The notes under the pieces were generated by a model that did no database searches, was not told the origin of the DNA, and worked only from the letters and a program-made list of their open reading frames with translations. A stretch of 25,848 bases of DNA from Phytohabitans sp036906915. Lineage in GTDB: Bacteria; Actinomycetota; Actinomycetes; Mycobacteriales; Micromonosporaceae. A program made the translations under genes and the position numbers. Shown here piece by piece: positions 1 to 8,103 of the stretch; positions within the stretch are counted from its first letter, which is position 1; the number at the start of each line of letters is the position of its first letter. The stretch lies in NCBI RefSeq assembly GCF_036906915.1, contig NZ_JBAKHX010000097.1:1-25848 (forward strand), read 5' to 3'.

Positions 1-1051
1 AGCTGGCCGTCGGGGTCGGGTTCGTGCCGGCGTTGAGCTCACGCAGGACGGCGTCGTAGGCGGGTTTCTTGTTGCCCGCGCAGTCGAACAGCAGGGCGTT
101 GTCGCTACCCCGCCAGGAGTCACAGTCCCGCACTCCCCACACCGTGATACCGGTACAGCGGGAGACCGCCAGGCAGGCGCGGGTCACGGTGGCGTAGACG
201 TTGGCCTGATTGCCGCCCTGCATGACGTCCAACTCCGTGATCTGCACGTCGACACCCAGATCCGCGAAGCGCTGCAGATTCGCCTGGTAGTCGCCCGAGA
301 TCGAGGTACCCAGATGCGACTGGAAACCCACACAGTCGATCGGCACGCCCCGCGCCTTGAAGTCACGAACCATGTTGTAAATACCGGTCGACTTCGCGTT
401 GATTCCATCGGTGTTGTAGTCGTTGTAACACAACTTGGCGTTCGGGTCCGCTGCACGAGCGGCCCGGAACGCCGCCTCGATCCAGTCGTTGCCGGTGCGC
501 TGCAGGTTCGAGTCCCGCCGCCCACCACTACCGCCATCGGCGAACGCCTCGTTGACCACATCCCACGAGTGGATCTGCCCACGGAAGTGGGTCGCCACCT
601 GCGTCACGTGGTTGATCGCCGCGTTGCGCAGGTCGCCGCCGGACAGCCCCTGCGCCCACCCCGGCTGCTGGGCATGCCACAACAACGCATGCCCACGGAC
701 CGACATGCCCCGCGAACGCGCATGGCTGACAATCCTGTCACCGGCACCATAGTTGAACACGCCCCGCTGCGGCTCGGTCGCGTCCCACTTCATTTCGTTC
801 TCCGCGACGAGACTGTTGAACTCGCGATTGAGCACCGTCATGTACGTGTTGTCATTGAACTTGTACGTCCCGACCGCGGCGCCGAAGTAGCGGCTCTTCT
901 CAGCCGCGGAGGCACCCAACGTGGTACCCGCGTTGGCGGTGCCGGTTACCACCAGCGCCGTGCCTGCCGCCGCCAGCGCGGCCGCCAGTAAGGGCAAAAT
1001 CGCTAGGGTCCGCCGCCGTCGCGGACCGCTCGAACGGACGAGATGCTTCAT
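1..1051 (-). CDS. Secreted endo-1,4-beta-xylanase, GH10 (C-terminus cut by window edge)
   Basis: Hydrolyses internal beta-1,4 bonds of the xylan backbone outside the cell. The frame opens at an ATG (1049-1051) preceded by GGAAGG at 1061-1066 and runs off the left edge after 350 residues. Residues 1-41 are a secretion signal with an arginine-rich start, a hydrophobic core and cleavage near TANA-G. A complete GH10 TIM barrel follows (about 45-340): WHAQQP at 125-130, WDVVNEAF at 163-170 with acid/base Glu168, and ITELD at 271-275 with nucleophile Glu273. The last visible residues, NPTPTAS, look like a linker, so a carbohydrate-binding module probably lies beyond the edge. A 12-bp palindrome lies 38 bp upstream of the start codon. 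The sigma-factor gene lies upstream on the same strand, 293 bp away. Family assignment is secure; the missing module is inference. Confidence 0.96.
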   Translation of the reverse strand, partial: MKHLVRSSGPRRRRTLAILPLLAAALAAAGTALVVTGTANAGTTLGASAAEKSRYFGAAVGTYKFNDNTYMTVLNREFNSLVAENEMKWDATEPQRGVFNYGAGDRIVSHARSRGMSVRGHALLWHAQQPGWAQGLSGGDLRNAAINHVTQVATHFRGQIHSWDVVNEAFADGGSGGRRDSNLQRTGNDWIEAAFRAARAADPNAKLCYNDYNTDGINAKSTGIYNMVRDFKARGVPIDCVGFQSHLGTSISGDYQANLQRFADLGVDVQITELDVMQGGNQANVYATVTRACLAVSRCTGITVWGVRDCDSWRGSDNALLFDCAGNKKPAYDAVLRELNAGTNPTPTAS

Positions 1052-1344
1052 GAGTCAGTACCTTCCAAGGATCGGGCCAGCTAGCCGCGTTAGCGCTAAC
1101 ATCGCTTGTCCGCTCGATGCCACCTCACGCGAGAGTGAGGACGCCGCACATCGATAACTGTGAGATTGCCAGATTGTTTCGGCGCCTTCAAGAGGAAGAC
1201 GTCGATGCACCGTAGGACAATCGACAGGCCTGATTCATAACACTTTTCTCGGCGCTTCCTTGGAATTGGAAGACACGAAAGGCGGCGCACATTTCTGTTA
1301 TCGAAACGGGTACCGTATGGTCCGCCCGCCCGCGCGCGCGGCTC
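1052..1344. other. Non-coding region between sigma-factor gene and xylanase gene
   Basis: No convincing gene. It holds the xylanase ribosome-binding site, the palindrome at 1089-1100, and a small hairpin with arms CCTCAC/GTGAGG (1123-1128 and 1135-1140). There is also an inverted repeat GTCGAT/ATCGAC (1201-1206 and 1220-1225). A run of alternating CG at 1331-1340 follows the sigma gene stop. I could not place a convincing -35/-10 pair. Confidence 0.5.
1089..1100. promoter_or_regulatory. 12-bp perfect palindrome, LacI-family-like operator before the xylanase
   Basis: GTTAGCGCTAAC is its own reverse complement, with a central CG step as is usual for LacI/GalR-family operators. It lies 38-49 bp upstream of the xylanase start codon. 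I saw no second copy in the window and no LacI-type gene here, so the regulator would be encoded elsewhere. Binding is inferred. Confidence 0.55.
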
Positions 1345-2604
1345 TTACCGGGCCAGCGCCGCCCGTAGCCGGAACGAGGCGTCCGCGCGGAACCCGGGGC
1401 TACCGTCGGACGGCTCCACCCAGAGCTTCCTGTCGCGATGGCGAAGGAACGCACCGCGGCAGTTGAACGACTCCAGCGACACCGAACCCTGTACCGAGCC
1501 CACGCCTACACCGAACGTCGCGTGCCCGCGGAACAGCTCGGTGCCCTCGTCCTGGCTCAGCCGTAGCCGCCAGGACGAATGGCGCAGGTACCGGCCGTCC
1601 CGGGAACGGAACGAGACGCAGCTGGGGTCCGCCAAGCCGCGCACCACCTCGAACGTCGCCCGTCCTCGCGCCGGCTCGTCCGCGTTCGCGTCGACGCGCT
1701 CCAGGACACCGAGGTCGTCAGCGGTCGTGATCACCATGCCCGCCGCGTTGATCGACTCAAGCGAGGCCGGCCCCAGACGCGCCGGCGCCCGCGCCGACGC
1801 CGTGGCCGCGGTGACCGGCCGGCCCGATGCCGCGGGCGCGGACCACCTGGCCGTGGTGAGCTCGGCGCCGCCGACGAGGGCGGCGGCCGGGACCGCCACC
1901 GTTGCACGGATACACAGTGGACACGACCGGACGTGCCGCGTGATGCGCTTGCGCCACAACGGGCTTGGTACGCCGTCCCAGTCCTCCACCGCGGCGGTGA
2001 GCCCTACACACCGGGGATGCGCCTCCAGCGCGGCGACGAGTGACCGGCTCAGCTCGAGCTGATTCCGCATCCGCTGGACGCGCACGCCGGCGTGAGCCAG
2101 GCTGGTTCCCAGCGCCGCCGCGAGTTCGGTCCTGGTTAGCTGGCCCGCGGTCTCCAGCCACCACAGCGACAGCAGCCGCTGGTCATCGGGGTCGAGCCAT
2201 TGACTGGCGTGTACCGCCTGCCGGCGGTGACCTGACAGCTCCACGTTCGTCAAGGCCCGGCTCTCCGGGTCGGCGTCAGGCAGGTCGGTCACCTCGTCGA
2301 GGGGAACCGTCCGCCGGGCGTCAGCCTGCCGCCGGTGGATGTGGGTACTGATCTGGCGTGTCGCGATCGTGGCCAGCCAGGGTCGAAAGCTCTCCGGAGC
2401 ACGAAGCGCGCGCAACTCCCGCAGGGCGCGCAGCATGGTCTCCTGCACGACGTCGTCGACGTCCGCACGGTCGCTCAGCGCCCTGCGGACGATGGTGTAC
2501 ACCAGCGGCAGGTAGGCCGCGACGAGATGGTCGAGCGCCCGCCGGTCGCCGGCTTGTGCGGCGACGACCAGGCTCGTCTCGTTCACCCTGCCGGCCGGCG
2601 TCAC
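1345..2604 (-). CDS. ECF-type sigma factor fused to zinc-finger motif and AbfB (CBM42) arabinose-binding domain
   Basis: A 419-residue fusion protein. Residues 12-82 are sigma region 2 (DVVQETMLRAL at 51-61). Residues about 130-185 are region 4 with a helix-turn-helix (TRTELAAALGTSLAHAGVRV at 157-176). A zinc-finger-like segment follows: His196/Cys199 and HVRSCPLC, with His224, Cys228 and Cys231 matching the Hx3Cx2C pattern of zinc-binding anti-sigma domains. After an Ala/Pro-rich linker, residues 278-416 match AbfB/CBM42, a beta-trefoil that binds arabinofuranosyl side chains. It carries LRH motifs at 340-342 and 387-389 and the typical GLADPSCVSF segment at 323-332; the first trefoil repeat is degenerate. 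A short hydrophobic patch (about 234-247) is too weak to call a membrane helix. The GTG start at 2604 lacks a clear Shine-Dalgarno sequence; a GTG at 2586 is an alternative. Domain calls are strong; arabinose sensing is inference. Confidence 0.88.
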   Translation of the reverse strand: MTPAGRVNETSLVVAAQAGDRRALDHLVAAYLPLVYTIVRRALSDRADVDDVVQETMLRALRELRALRAPESFRPWLATIATRQISTHIHRRQADARRTVPLDEVTDLPDADPESRALTNVELSGHRRQAVHASQWLDPDDQRLLSLWWLETAGQLTRTELAAALGTSLAHAGVRVQRMRNQLELSRSLVAALEAHPRCVGLTAAVEDWDGVPSPLWRKRITRHVRSCPLCIRATVAVPAAALVGGAELTTARWSAPAASGRPVTAATASARAPARLGPASLESINAAGMVITTADDLGVLERVDANADEPARGRATFEVVRGLADPSCVSFRSRDGRYLRHSSWRLRLSQDEGTELFRGHATFGVGVGSVQGSVSLESFNCRGAFLRHRDRKLWVEPSDGSPGFRADASFRLRAALAR

Positions 2605-2668
2605 AGTACACGCGGGTGACGGTCCATCAGCGGCCCAGCCATGCGTCCGGTCGGGTCGAACAGCGGGC

Positions 2669-3697
2669 TCACTGGGCGATTCCCTGCCATTCGAGCAGGA
2701 CCTTCATGACGTCCGCGCCCTTTTCGAGGGCGGTGAAGGCGGCGTCCACCTCGCGGACGGGGCGGGTCTGTGAGATCAGGTGCTGGGCCGGGATCGCGCC
2801 GGTGTCGATCAGCCGGATGGCTTCGGCGATGTCGGCGCGCTGATAGAGGCGGGCACCGAACAGTTCCAGCTCGCGCCAGAAGAACCGGTGCAGGTCCACA
2901 GGGCGGGGCTGTGGGTGGATGGCCACCATGACCAGCCGGCCGCGGGTCGCGAGCACGTCGACAGCGGTGTTCACGCCGCCGGCCGCGCCGGACACCTCGA
3001 AGGCGACGTCGGCCCCCGCGCCGGCGGTACGTTCGTTCACCAGCGCCACGACGTCGGTCGTTCGCGGATCGACGGCCCGGAGCCCGATCCGCCGCGCGAC
3101 CGTACGGCGAAACGGATTGGGCTCGACAAGCACCACACGCGCGCCCCGGTGACGGGAAAGAATCGCGATGAGCACACCCACCGGGCCGCCGCCGACCACG
3201 ACCACGTGGTCGCCGATGCCGATCCGGGCGCGCCGAACGTCGTGCACGGCGACCGCGACCGGCTCCACGAGGGCCGCGTCGTGCAGCCGCAGGGTGTCGG
3301 GAAGAGCGAACACCAGGTCCGCCGGCACGTTCCAGATCGACTGCATGGCCCCGGGCGAGTCGATACCCAGGAAGTTCATGGCATGGCAGATGTGTTGGTT
3401 CCAGCCTTGGCAGGCGGCGCACCGGCCGCAGGACAGCGTCGGCATCACCGTGACCGGCTGGCCTACGGACCAGCCGCTCACCTCGTCGCCGATGGCGGCG
3501 ACACGGCCGGACATCTCGTGTCCGATTACCGCGGCCGGTCCGACGCGGGAGTCCATGTCCCCGTGGTAGATGTGCAGGTCGGTGCCGCAGATTCCGGTGT
3601 AGGCGACCTCGATCGCTACCTGCCCAGTCGCAGGCGCCTCGGCGACCCGGTTCTCGATTTCGAACCTACGGGCGCCTCGGTAGACGACCGCCTCCAT
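2669..3697 (-). CDS. Zinc-dependent medium-chain dehydrogenase (polyol/threonine dehydrogenase-like)
   Basis: NAD(P)-dependent oxidoreductase of the medium-chain dehydrogenase superfamily, 342 residues, cytoplasmic. Catalytic-zinc ligands are Cys37 (GICGTD), His60-Glu61 (GHEMSG) and probably Glu145 (VEPVAV). The structural zinc site is intact: Cys90, Cys93, Cys96 and Cys104. The Rossmann motif GGGPVG is at 169-174, and Glu192 at the end of the next strand (VLVEPN) favours NAD over NADP. The ATG at 3697 is chosen over an in-frame TTG at 3712 because GGAGG lies just before it. It is the last gene of the transport operon, 26 bp after the enolase-superfamily gene, so it probably oxidises the imported sugar or a derived acid or polyol. 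Substrate cannot be read from sequence; sorbitol- and threonine-dehydrogenase names in this family are unreliable. Confidence 0.9.
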   Translation of the reverse strand: MEAVVYRGARRFEIENRVAEAPATGQVAIEVAYTGICGTDLHIYHGDMDSRVGPAAVIGHEMSGRVAAIGDEVSGWSVGQPVTVMPTLSCGRCAACQGWNQHICHAMNFLGIDSPGAMQSIWNVPADLVFALPDTLRLHDAALVEPVAVAVHDVRRARIGIGDHVVVVGGGPVGVLIAILSRHRGARVVLVEPNPFRRTVARRIGLRAVDPRTTDVVALVNERTAGAGADVAFEVSGAAGGVNTAVDVLATRGRLVMVAIHPQPRPVDLHRFFWRELELFGARLYQRADIAEAIRLIDTGAIPAQHLISQTRPVREVDAAFTALEKGADVMKVLLEWQGIAQ

Positions 3698-3723
3698 GGA
3701 TCCTCCGTCCAAGCGATGTCGGG

Positions 3724-4944
3724 TCAGCTTCGAGCGGCGTGCGGCATGTCGGCGTTGGCCGATACCAAGCCGACGTCGACGGGGTATGGCGATGGCGGGT
3801 GTACGGCGACCGCGAGCAATCTCCGGCCAGCGTGCTCCGGACGTACGTGCGGTCCGGTGGGTACGGGTGTGTTGCCCTGATACGCGGCGGCGATCATCGT
3901 TTCGTCGACCCGGACACCAAGCCCCGGCGCGTCTCCCAGCACGTAGGTGCCGTGCTCCACGTGCAGGTCCATCGCCACGCCGATCGGCGGCCGCAGATCC
4001 TGCAGTTCGCTGGCGATGTGGTTGGGCACCGAGGTCGCGGCGTGCAGCAACGGCACGGGCGTATTGCCGATGGGGCTGACCGGTAGGTCGAAGGCGTGTG
4101 CCAGCGCGGCGACGCGCAGGAAGTGGGTGACTCCCCAGACCGCGGCCGTCTGGACGATGTCGAGGCCGCCCGCGGCGATCAGCGGACGGAACTGTTCGAG
4201 CCCGGTCAGGTTCTCGCCGCTGGCCACCGCCGCCCGTATGCCGCGGCTGACGGTGGCCAGGCCGTCGGCGTCCCAGCGCCGGACCGGCTCCTCGATCCAG
4301 GTCAGGTCGAGGGTGCGTTCGAGTTCGCCGACGTGGCGGATCGCCTGCTTGCGCCCCCAGGACTCATTCGCGTCGAGCATCAGCCCGGGCCGCTTTCCGT
4401 GCGCCGCCTCGGTCAGCACGTCGCGCACGAGCGTCAGCCGGTGCCGGTCGCGCTCGATGTCGAGGCCGCCCTTGAGCTTGGCCGCTCTGAGCCCGTGCTG
4501 GGCGTAGATCTGGTAGGTGGCGACGAGTTCGTCGTCGGTCAGGCCGATGTCAAGGCCGGAGGCGTAAGCGTGGACCCTGCGGTCACGGCCGCCGAGTAGC
4601 CGCCACAGCGGCTCGCCCGCGGCCTGCGCCTTGATGTCCCACAGGGCGGTGTCGAACGCGCCGATCGTGCCGAACACGACTCCGGCGTGGCCCGCCTTGA
4701 AGGTTTGCCGCAGCATGCGGTCGTAGAGGGCCGTCACCGCCCGCGGATCCTGCCCGTCGATCGCCGCGAAGACGGCTTCGGCTTCCACATGTGGTCCGAG
4801 GCCGACGCCGGTGATCCCCTCATCGGTGTCGACCAGGATGATCGGCACGGGCATGACGCCATCGGCGTAGATGCCGTTGGCGTCTCCGACTGGTCGGCCC
4901 CATTCCTGTGCCGTCGTCAGGGTTCGGTATCCGGTGATCCGCAT
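3724..4944 (-). CDS. Enolase-superfamily enzyme, mandelate racemase/muconate lactonizing type
   Basis: Abstracts an alpha proton from a carboxylate, typically to dehydrate or isomerise a sugar acid. 406 residues from the ATG at 4944, which follows AGGGG and is one base past the upstream stop. An N-terminal capping domain (1-125) precedes a TIM barrel. KLK (156-158) fits the KxK base motif. Metal ligands are Asp191 (LMLDANESW), Glu218 (WIEEP) and Glu244 (SGEN). Asp262 (LDIVQ) fits the Asp of the His-Asp dyad, but the strand-7 segment reads LPVSPIGN, with Ile292 where many relatives have His. A one-base-only mechanism, as in some cycloisomerases, is therefore possible. Its position between the permease and dehydrogenase genes suggests a non-phosphorylated sugar-acid pathway. 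Superfamily is secure; reaction unknown. Confidence 0.9.
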   Translation of the reverse strand: MRITGYRTLTTAQEWGRPVGDANGIYADGVMPVPIILVDTDEGITGVGLGPHVEAEAVFAAIDGQDPRAVTALYDRMLRQTFKAGHAGVVFGTIGAFDTALWDIKAQAAGEPLWRLLGGRDRRVHAYASGLDIGLTDDELVATYQIYAQHGLRAAKLKGGLDIERDRHRLTLVRDVLTEAAHGKRPGLMLDANESWGRKQAIRHVGELERTLDLTWIEEPVRRWDADGLATVSRGIRAAVASGENLTGLEQFRPLIAAGGLDIVQTAAVWGVTHFLRVAALAHAFDLPVSPIGNTPVPLLHAATSVPNHIASELQDLRPPIGVAMDLHVEHGTYVLGDAPGLGVRVDETMIAAAYQGNTPVPTGPHVRPEHAGRRLLAVAVHPPSPYPVDVGLVSANADMPHAARS

Positions 4945-4945
4945 G

Positions 4946-5773
4946 TCACCCCTTCGTCGCACCGGCGGTCACGCCGTCGGCTATCTGGCGCTGTAGGAAC
5001 AGGTAGGTCACCAACACGGGTACCGCGGCGATCAGGACGCCGGCGGCGAAGGTGGGGATGTCGTCGGAGTACTGGCCGCGTAGGGAGGTGACGCCCACCA
5101 TCAGGGTGCGATGGTCGGCCGACGGCATCATCAGCAGCGAGATGAGCACGTCGTTCCAGCAGAACAGTGCGTTGAGGATGCCCACCGACAGCAGCGCTGG
5201 CGTGCCGATGGGCAGCATGATCCGCCGGTAGACGCCGTACAGGGAGTTTCCGTCGATCCGGGCCGCGTCGATGATTTCGGCTGGCACCCCCCGGTAGTAG
5301 CTGGTCATCAGGAAGACCGTGAACGGCAGGTACTGCGCGACGTAGGCGAGAATCAGGCCCGGATAGGTGTCGATGAGACCGCCGTCGGCCATGATCCTGG
5401 CCAGCGGCACCATGATCACCTGGAACGGGATGAACAGCGCCGCGAGGCAGACCAGGAACAGCGCGGACGAGCCACGGAACCGCGCCTGGCCCAGCGCGAA
5501 CCCGGCCATCGAGCCGATGAGCAGCAGCAGGGTGACCGAGCAGGTCACCACGATGAGCGAGTTGAGGAAGTACCGGGCCATACCGGCGCTGTTCCACGCG
5601 GTGGTGAGGTTCTCCCAGTGCAGGGTGCTCGTCAGGGAGAAGCGGTCGAGGATGTACTCCCGGCGGGTCTTCATCGCCACATTGGCCGTGAACAGCAGCG
5701 GGTAGATGGTCGCCACGGCGAGGATCGTCATCGGCGCGGCGATCAGCCATCTGCCCAGTCGGACGCGGGACAT
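4946..5773 (-). CDS. Sugar ABC transporter permease, MalG type
   Basis: Inner-membrane subunit of a CUT1-type carbohydrate importer, 275 residues. About six hydrophobic segments begin at residues 10, 70, 105, 140, 190 and 240. The cytoplasmic EAA loop that docks the ATPase is visible as EIIDAARIDGNSLYGVYRRI (166-185), followed by MLPI. The ATG at 5773 shares a base with the stop of the preceding permease (TGATG), indicating translational coupling; the same frame is open far upstream but that part has no protein-like features. No ATP-binding subunit is encoded in this operon, as is common for actinobacterial CUT1 systems that share an MsiK-type ATPase. Confidence 0.94.
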   Translation of the reverse strand: MSRVRLGRWLIAAPMTILAVATIYPLLFTANVAMKTRREYILDRFSLTSTLHWENLTTAWNSAGMARYFLNSLIVVTCSVTLLLLIGSMAGFALGQARFRGSSALFLVCLAALFIPFQVIMVPLARIMADGGLIDTYPGLILAYVAQYLPFTVFLMTSYYRGVPAEIIDAARIDGNSLYGVYRRIMLPIGTPALLSVGILNALFCWNDVLISLLMMPSADHRTLMVGVTSLRGQYSDDIPTFAAGVLIAAVPVLVTYLFLQRQIADGVTAGATKG

Positions 5774-6687
5774 CAGTCTTCCCTCCCCGCGCGGCGCAGC
5801 AGGCCGATCTGCAACAGGCCGACGACCAGCATGATCACGAACAGGGCCGTGGACGCGGCCGACGCGAGCGCCGGGCGGCTCATCTGTCCCTGCTGGATCC
5901 AGATGTAGTACTCGGGCAGGTAGGTGGATCCTTCCGGGCCGCCGCTGGTCATGATGTAGAGCAGCCCGAACATCGAGGTCAGCAGTCCGATCATGGTGGT
6001 GACGAAGACGAACTGGATGGTGCGGGACAGGCCGGGGATGATGACGTGCCAGATGGTCTGCCGCAGTGAGGCGCCATCGACCCGGGCGGCGTCCACGAGC
6101 GCCGCGTCCAGGGTCGCGAACCCGGCCAGGAACACGACCAGCGCCATGCCGAACGTCGCCCAGACGTGCACGCCGACGACGGCGAAGATGGCCACATTCG
6201 CGTTGCCGAGCCAGTCGACCGGACCGATGCCGACGCCGCCCAGCACGGCGTTCAACGGGCCGTCGTACGCCAGCAGCAGGTTGAAGATCGCCCCGACGAT
6301 CACTGGTGACAGCACGGCCGGGAAGAAATAGACGCTTCGGAAGAACCGGTGGCCCGGCACGCGCAGGTAGATGAACGTGGCGAGCAATCCCGGAATCGCG
6401 ACCGCGACCGGCAGCAGCAGCACCAGCAGCCCGACGTTGCGCAAGGCGGTGCGAAACAGCGGATCGTCGAGCAGCTCGCGATAGTTGTCCAGGCCGACCG
6501 CGGCGCCGTTGCGCGCGCCGTCGCCGGTGAATGAGAAGTTGATCCCCAACAGCAACGGCCACAGCCGCAGCACCACAATGATCAGCACGGCGGGTGCGAC
6601 CAGGACATAGGGTGCGAGGCGTTCGGCCCGCCGGCCGGTCCGCCCTAACGCGCTGGGACGGACCGGCGACGCGCTACCCAGTGGCAC
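5773..6687 (-). CDS. Sugar ABC transporter permease, MalF type
   Basis: Partner permease of the CUT1-type importer, 304 residues, with a charged N-terminus and about six membrane segments (first at 25-48). The EAA loop is LDAALVDAARVDGASLRQTI (193-212), followed by WHVIIPG. GTG start 4 bp after the stop of the binding-protein gene; its own stop overlaps the next start by one base. Order in the operon (binding protein, MalF-like, MalG-like) is the standard one. Confidence 0.94.
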   Translation of the reverse strand: MPLGSASPVRPSALGRTGRRAERLAPYVLVAPAVLIIVVLRLWPLLLGINFSFTGDGARNGAAVGLDNYRELLDDPLFRTALRNVGLLVLLLPVAVAIPGLLATFIYLRVPGHRFFRSVYFFPAVLSPVIVGAIFNLLLAYDGPLNAVLGGVGIGPVDWLGNANVAIFAVVGVHVWATFGMALVVFLAGFATLDAALVDAARVDGASLRQTIWHVIIPGLSRTIQFVFVTTMIGLLTSMFGLLYIMTSGGPEGSTYLPEYYIWIQQGQMSRPALASAASTALFVIMLVVGLLQIGLLRRAGRED

Positions 6688-6691
6688 GAGA

Positions 6692-7960
6692 TCAACCCGC
6701 CTGGTCGGACGCGGCCAGCTGCTCCACCGCCTTGTCGACCGTGACCGATCCGCTCAGCAACTGCTGGGACAGCCGCCCCATCAGGTCCACCGTCTTGGAC
6801 GGCAGGGCCACGTGCAGTGCCGGCTTGCCGTCTTTGATCCCCGTGACGATCGTCGCGACGGCGGGGCCGGCGCTGGACACGTCGATCGTGGTGTCCGAGG
6901 CGATCGCCCCCGCGTCGGCGTAGAACGCCTTCAACGCCTCGGCTGAGGTCAGCGACCGCACCAGATCGGCGGCGACCTTCGGGTCCTTGGTCCATTTCGC
7001 GACCGCGTAGCCGATGCCGCCGTCGTACGGCAGGCTCGGGGTGGTGCCGGCGGTCACGACCGGCGAGCTCATGACACCGACGTTGTCGGCCTCGAGGAAC
7101 TCGGCGAAGTCCTTCCAGTGCCCGATGTCCGACATCAGCCCGATCACGTGCGCGGCCTTGCTGGACTGGAACACCGCGAACGCGTCGTTGAACATCGCGG
7201 TCGAGTTGGCGCCGGCATTGTTCAGGCCCTTGTCGTTGACCTCTTTCCAGAGCTCGAAGATCCGCTTGACGCCCGGCGAGTTCCAGTTGCGCTTGCCAGC
7301 GATCCAGTCGTCGTACTCCTGCGGCGAGAGGATGCCCGAACCGAGGCCGGACATGAAGAACTGGATGCCGATACCTTCCTTGTTGCCCTGCGCGAAGCAC
7401 TTGGCCCCGGTGGCCTTGGTGATGGTCGCGCAGTTGGCGACGAACTCGTTCCAGCTGGTCGCCGGCCGCTCGGGGTTCAGCCCCGCCTTCTGGTAGAGCG
7501 CCTTGTTGTAGTAGATCGGGTGACCTTGCAACGTCACCGGGGCGGCGTAGACCTTGCCGTCCTTGGTGAACGCGTCCCAGCCGGCCAGGCGCTGCTTGTC
7601 CTCGGCGATGTGCTCATCCAACGGCAGGAGGGCGTCCGCCCGATCGCGGATCTGCCCGCCCCCGTTGAAGAGCATGACATCCGGTCCCTTACCCGACTGG
7701 ATGGCGGCGCCGAGCAACGTGTAGTACTGCTCGAACGGCTGTGCGACGAACTCGACCGTCACACGGGGATGCTTCTTGGCGAAGTCGGCCTTAGCCTTGT
7801 CGATATATGAGGCTGCGGACGAGTCACCCGACTTCCAATCCCAAACTACGAGCTTGCCGGCCGAACCACCGGACGAGGATCCAGAATCCGAGGCGCTTCC
7901 ACAGCCGGCCAACGCCAGCCCAGCGACCAGGACCGCCGACCACAGTGCACGCTGCTTCAT
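6692..7960 (-). CDS. Extracellular sugar-binding lipoprotein of ABC importer
   Basis: Captures the substrate outside the membrane and hands it to the two permeases. 422 residues; a lipoprotein signal with lipobox LALAGC places the lipidated cysteine at residue 20, followed by a Ser/Gly-rich tether. The body has the family-1 solute-binding pattern (KLVVWDWKSG, then GKGPDVMLFNGG, then GKVYAAPVTLQGHPIYYNK). ATG at 7960 with AGGGAAG about 10 bp upstream. First gene of the operon, with a predicted promoter and FadR-type operator in the 143-bp gap to the divergent regulator. Ligand unknown; a mono- or oligosaccharide from hemicellulose or pectin is likely from context. Confidence 0.95.
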   Translation of the reverse strand: MKQRALWSAVLVAGLALAGCGSASDSGSSSGGSAGKLVVWDWKSGDSSAASYIDKAKADFAKKHPRVTVEFVAQPFEQYYTLLGAAIQSGKGPDVMLFNGGGQIRDRADALLPLDEHIAEDKQRLAGWDAFTKDGKVYAAPVTLQGHPIYYNKALYQKAGLNPERPATSWNEFVANCATITKATGAKCFAQGNKEGIGIQFFMSGLGSGILSPQEYDDWIAGKRNWNSPGVKRIFELWKEVNDKGLNNAGANSTAMFNDAFAVFQSSKAAHVIGLMSDIGHWKDFAEFLEADNVGVMSSPVVTAGTTPSLPYDGGIGYAVAKWTKDPKVAADLVRSLTSAEALKAFYADAGAIASDTTIDVSSAGPAVATIVTGIKDGKPALHVALPSKTVDLMGRLSQQLLSGSVTVDKAVEQLAASDQAG

Positions 7961-8017
7961 CGCTGCTCACTTCCCTGGTGACAGGCCGTCCCGGCCACTG
8001 GCGGAGATTTAACCGGC

Positions 8018-8046
8018 AACGTAACTCGTATGACGTATGACGTCAA
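8018..8046 (-). promoter_or_regulatory. Predicted sigma-70-type promoter of the first transport operon
   Basis: On the minus strand TTGACG (8041-8046) and TACGTT (8018-8023) are exactly 17 bp apart and lie 58 bp upstream of the binding-protein start. The FadR-type palindrome covers the -35 hexamer and half of the spacer, a classic repressor position. On the other strand TATAGT (8057-8062) could be a -10 box for the regulator gene, without a clear -35. Confidence 0.6.
8031..8045. promoter_or_regulatory. FadR-type operator, copy 1 (TGACGT-ATG-ACGTCA)
   Basis: Six-base arms TGACGT/ACGTCA with a 3-base spacer. The centre reads GTATGAC, fitting the GTnnnAC core of FadR-subfamily operators. It sits between the divergent regulator and transport operon, and a further TGACGTATA follows at 8052-8060. 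A 19-base stretch (8027-8045) recurs exactly at 13612-13630. Binding by the adjacent regulator is inferred. Confidence 0.7.
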
Positions 8047-8103
8047 CACGCTGACGTATAGTGAGGAGGCGCTCGTGGCGGCTCGCGGGCCACGGAGGGT
8101 GAT

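Noticed and set aside
1331..1340. Alternating CG run as a Z-DNA or mobile-element border
   Set aside because: Only ten bases in very GC-rich DNA; no flanking repeats or element genes.
2601..2642. Possible 13-codon upstream frame whose TGA overlaps the GTG of the sigma-factor gene
   Set aside because: No ribosome-binding site and no conserved content; short frames like this are expected by chance in GC-rich DNA.
5774..6562. Open frame extending the MalG-type permease upstream
   Set aside because: It overlaps the MalF-type gene in another frame and lacks membrane segments; the TGATG junction at 5773 explains the start.
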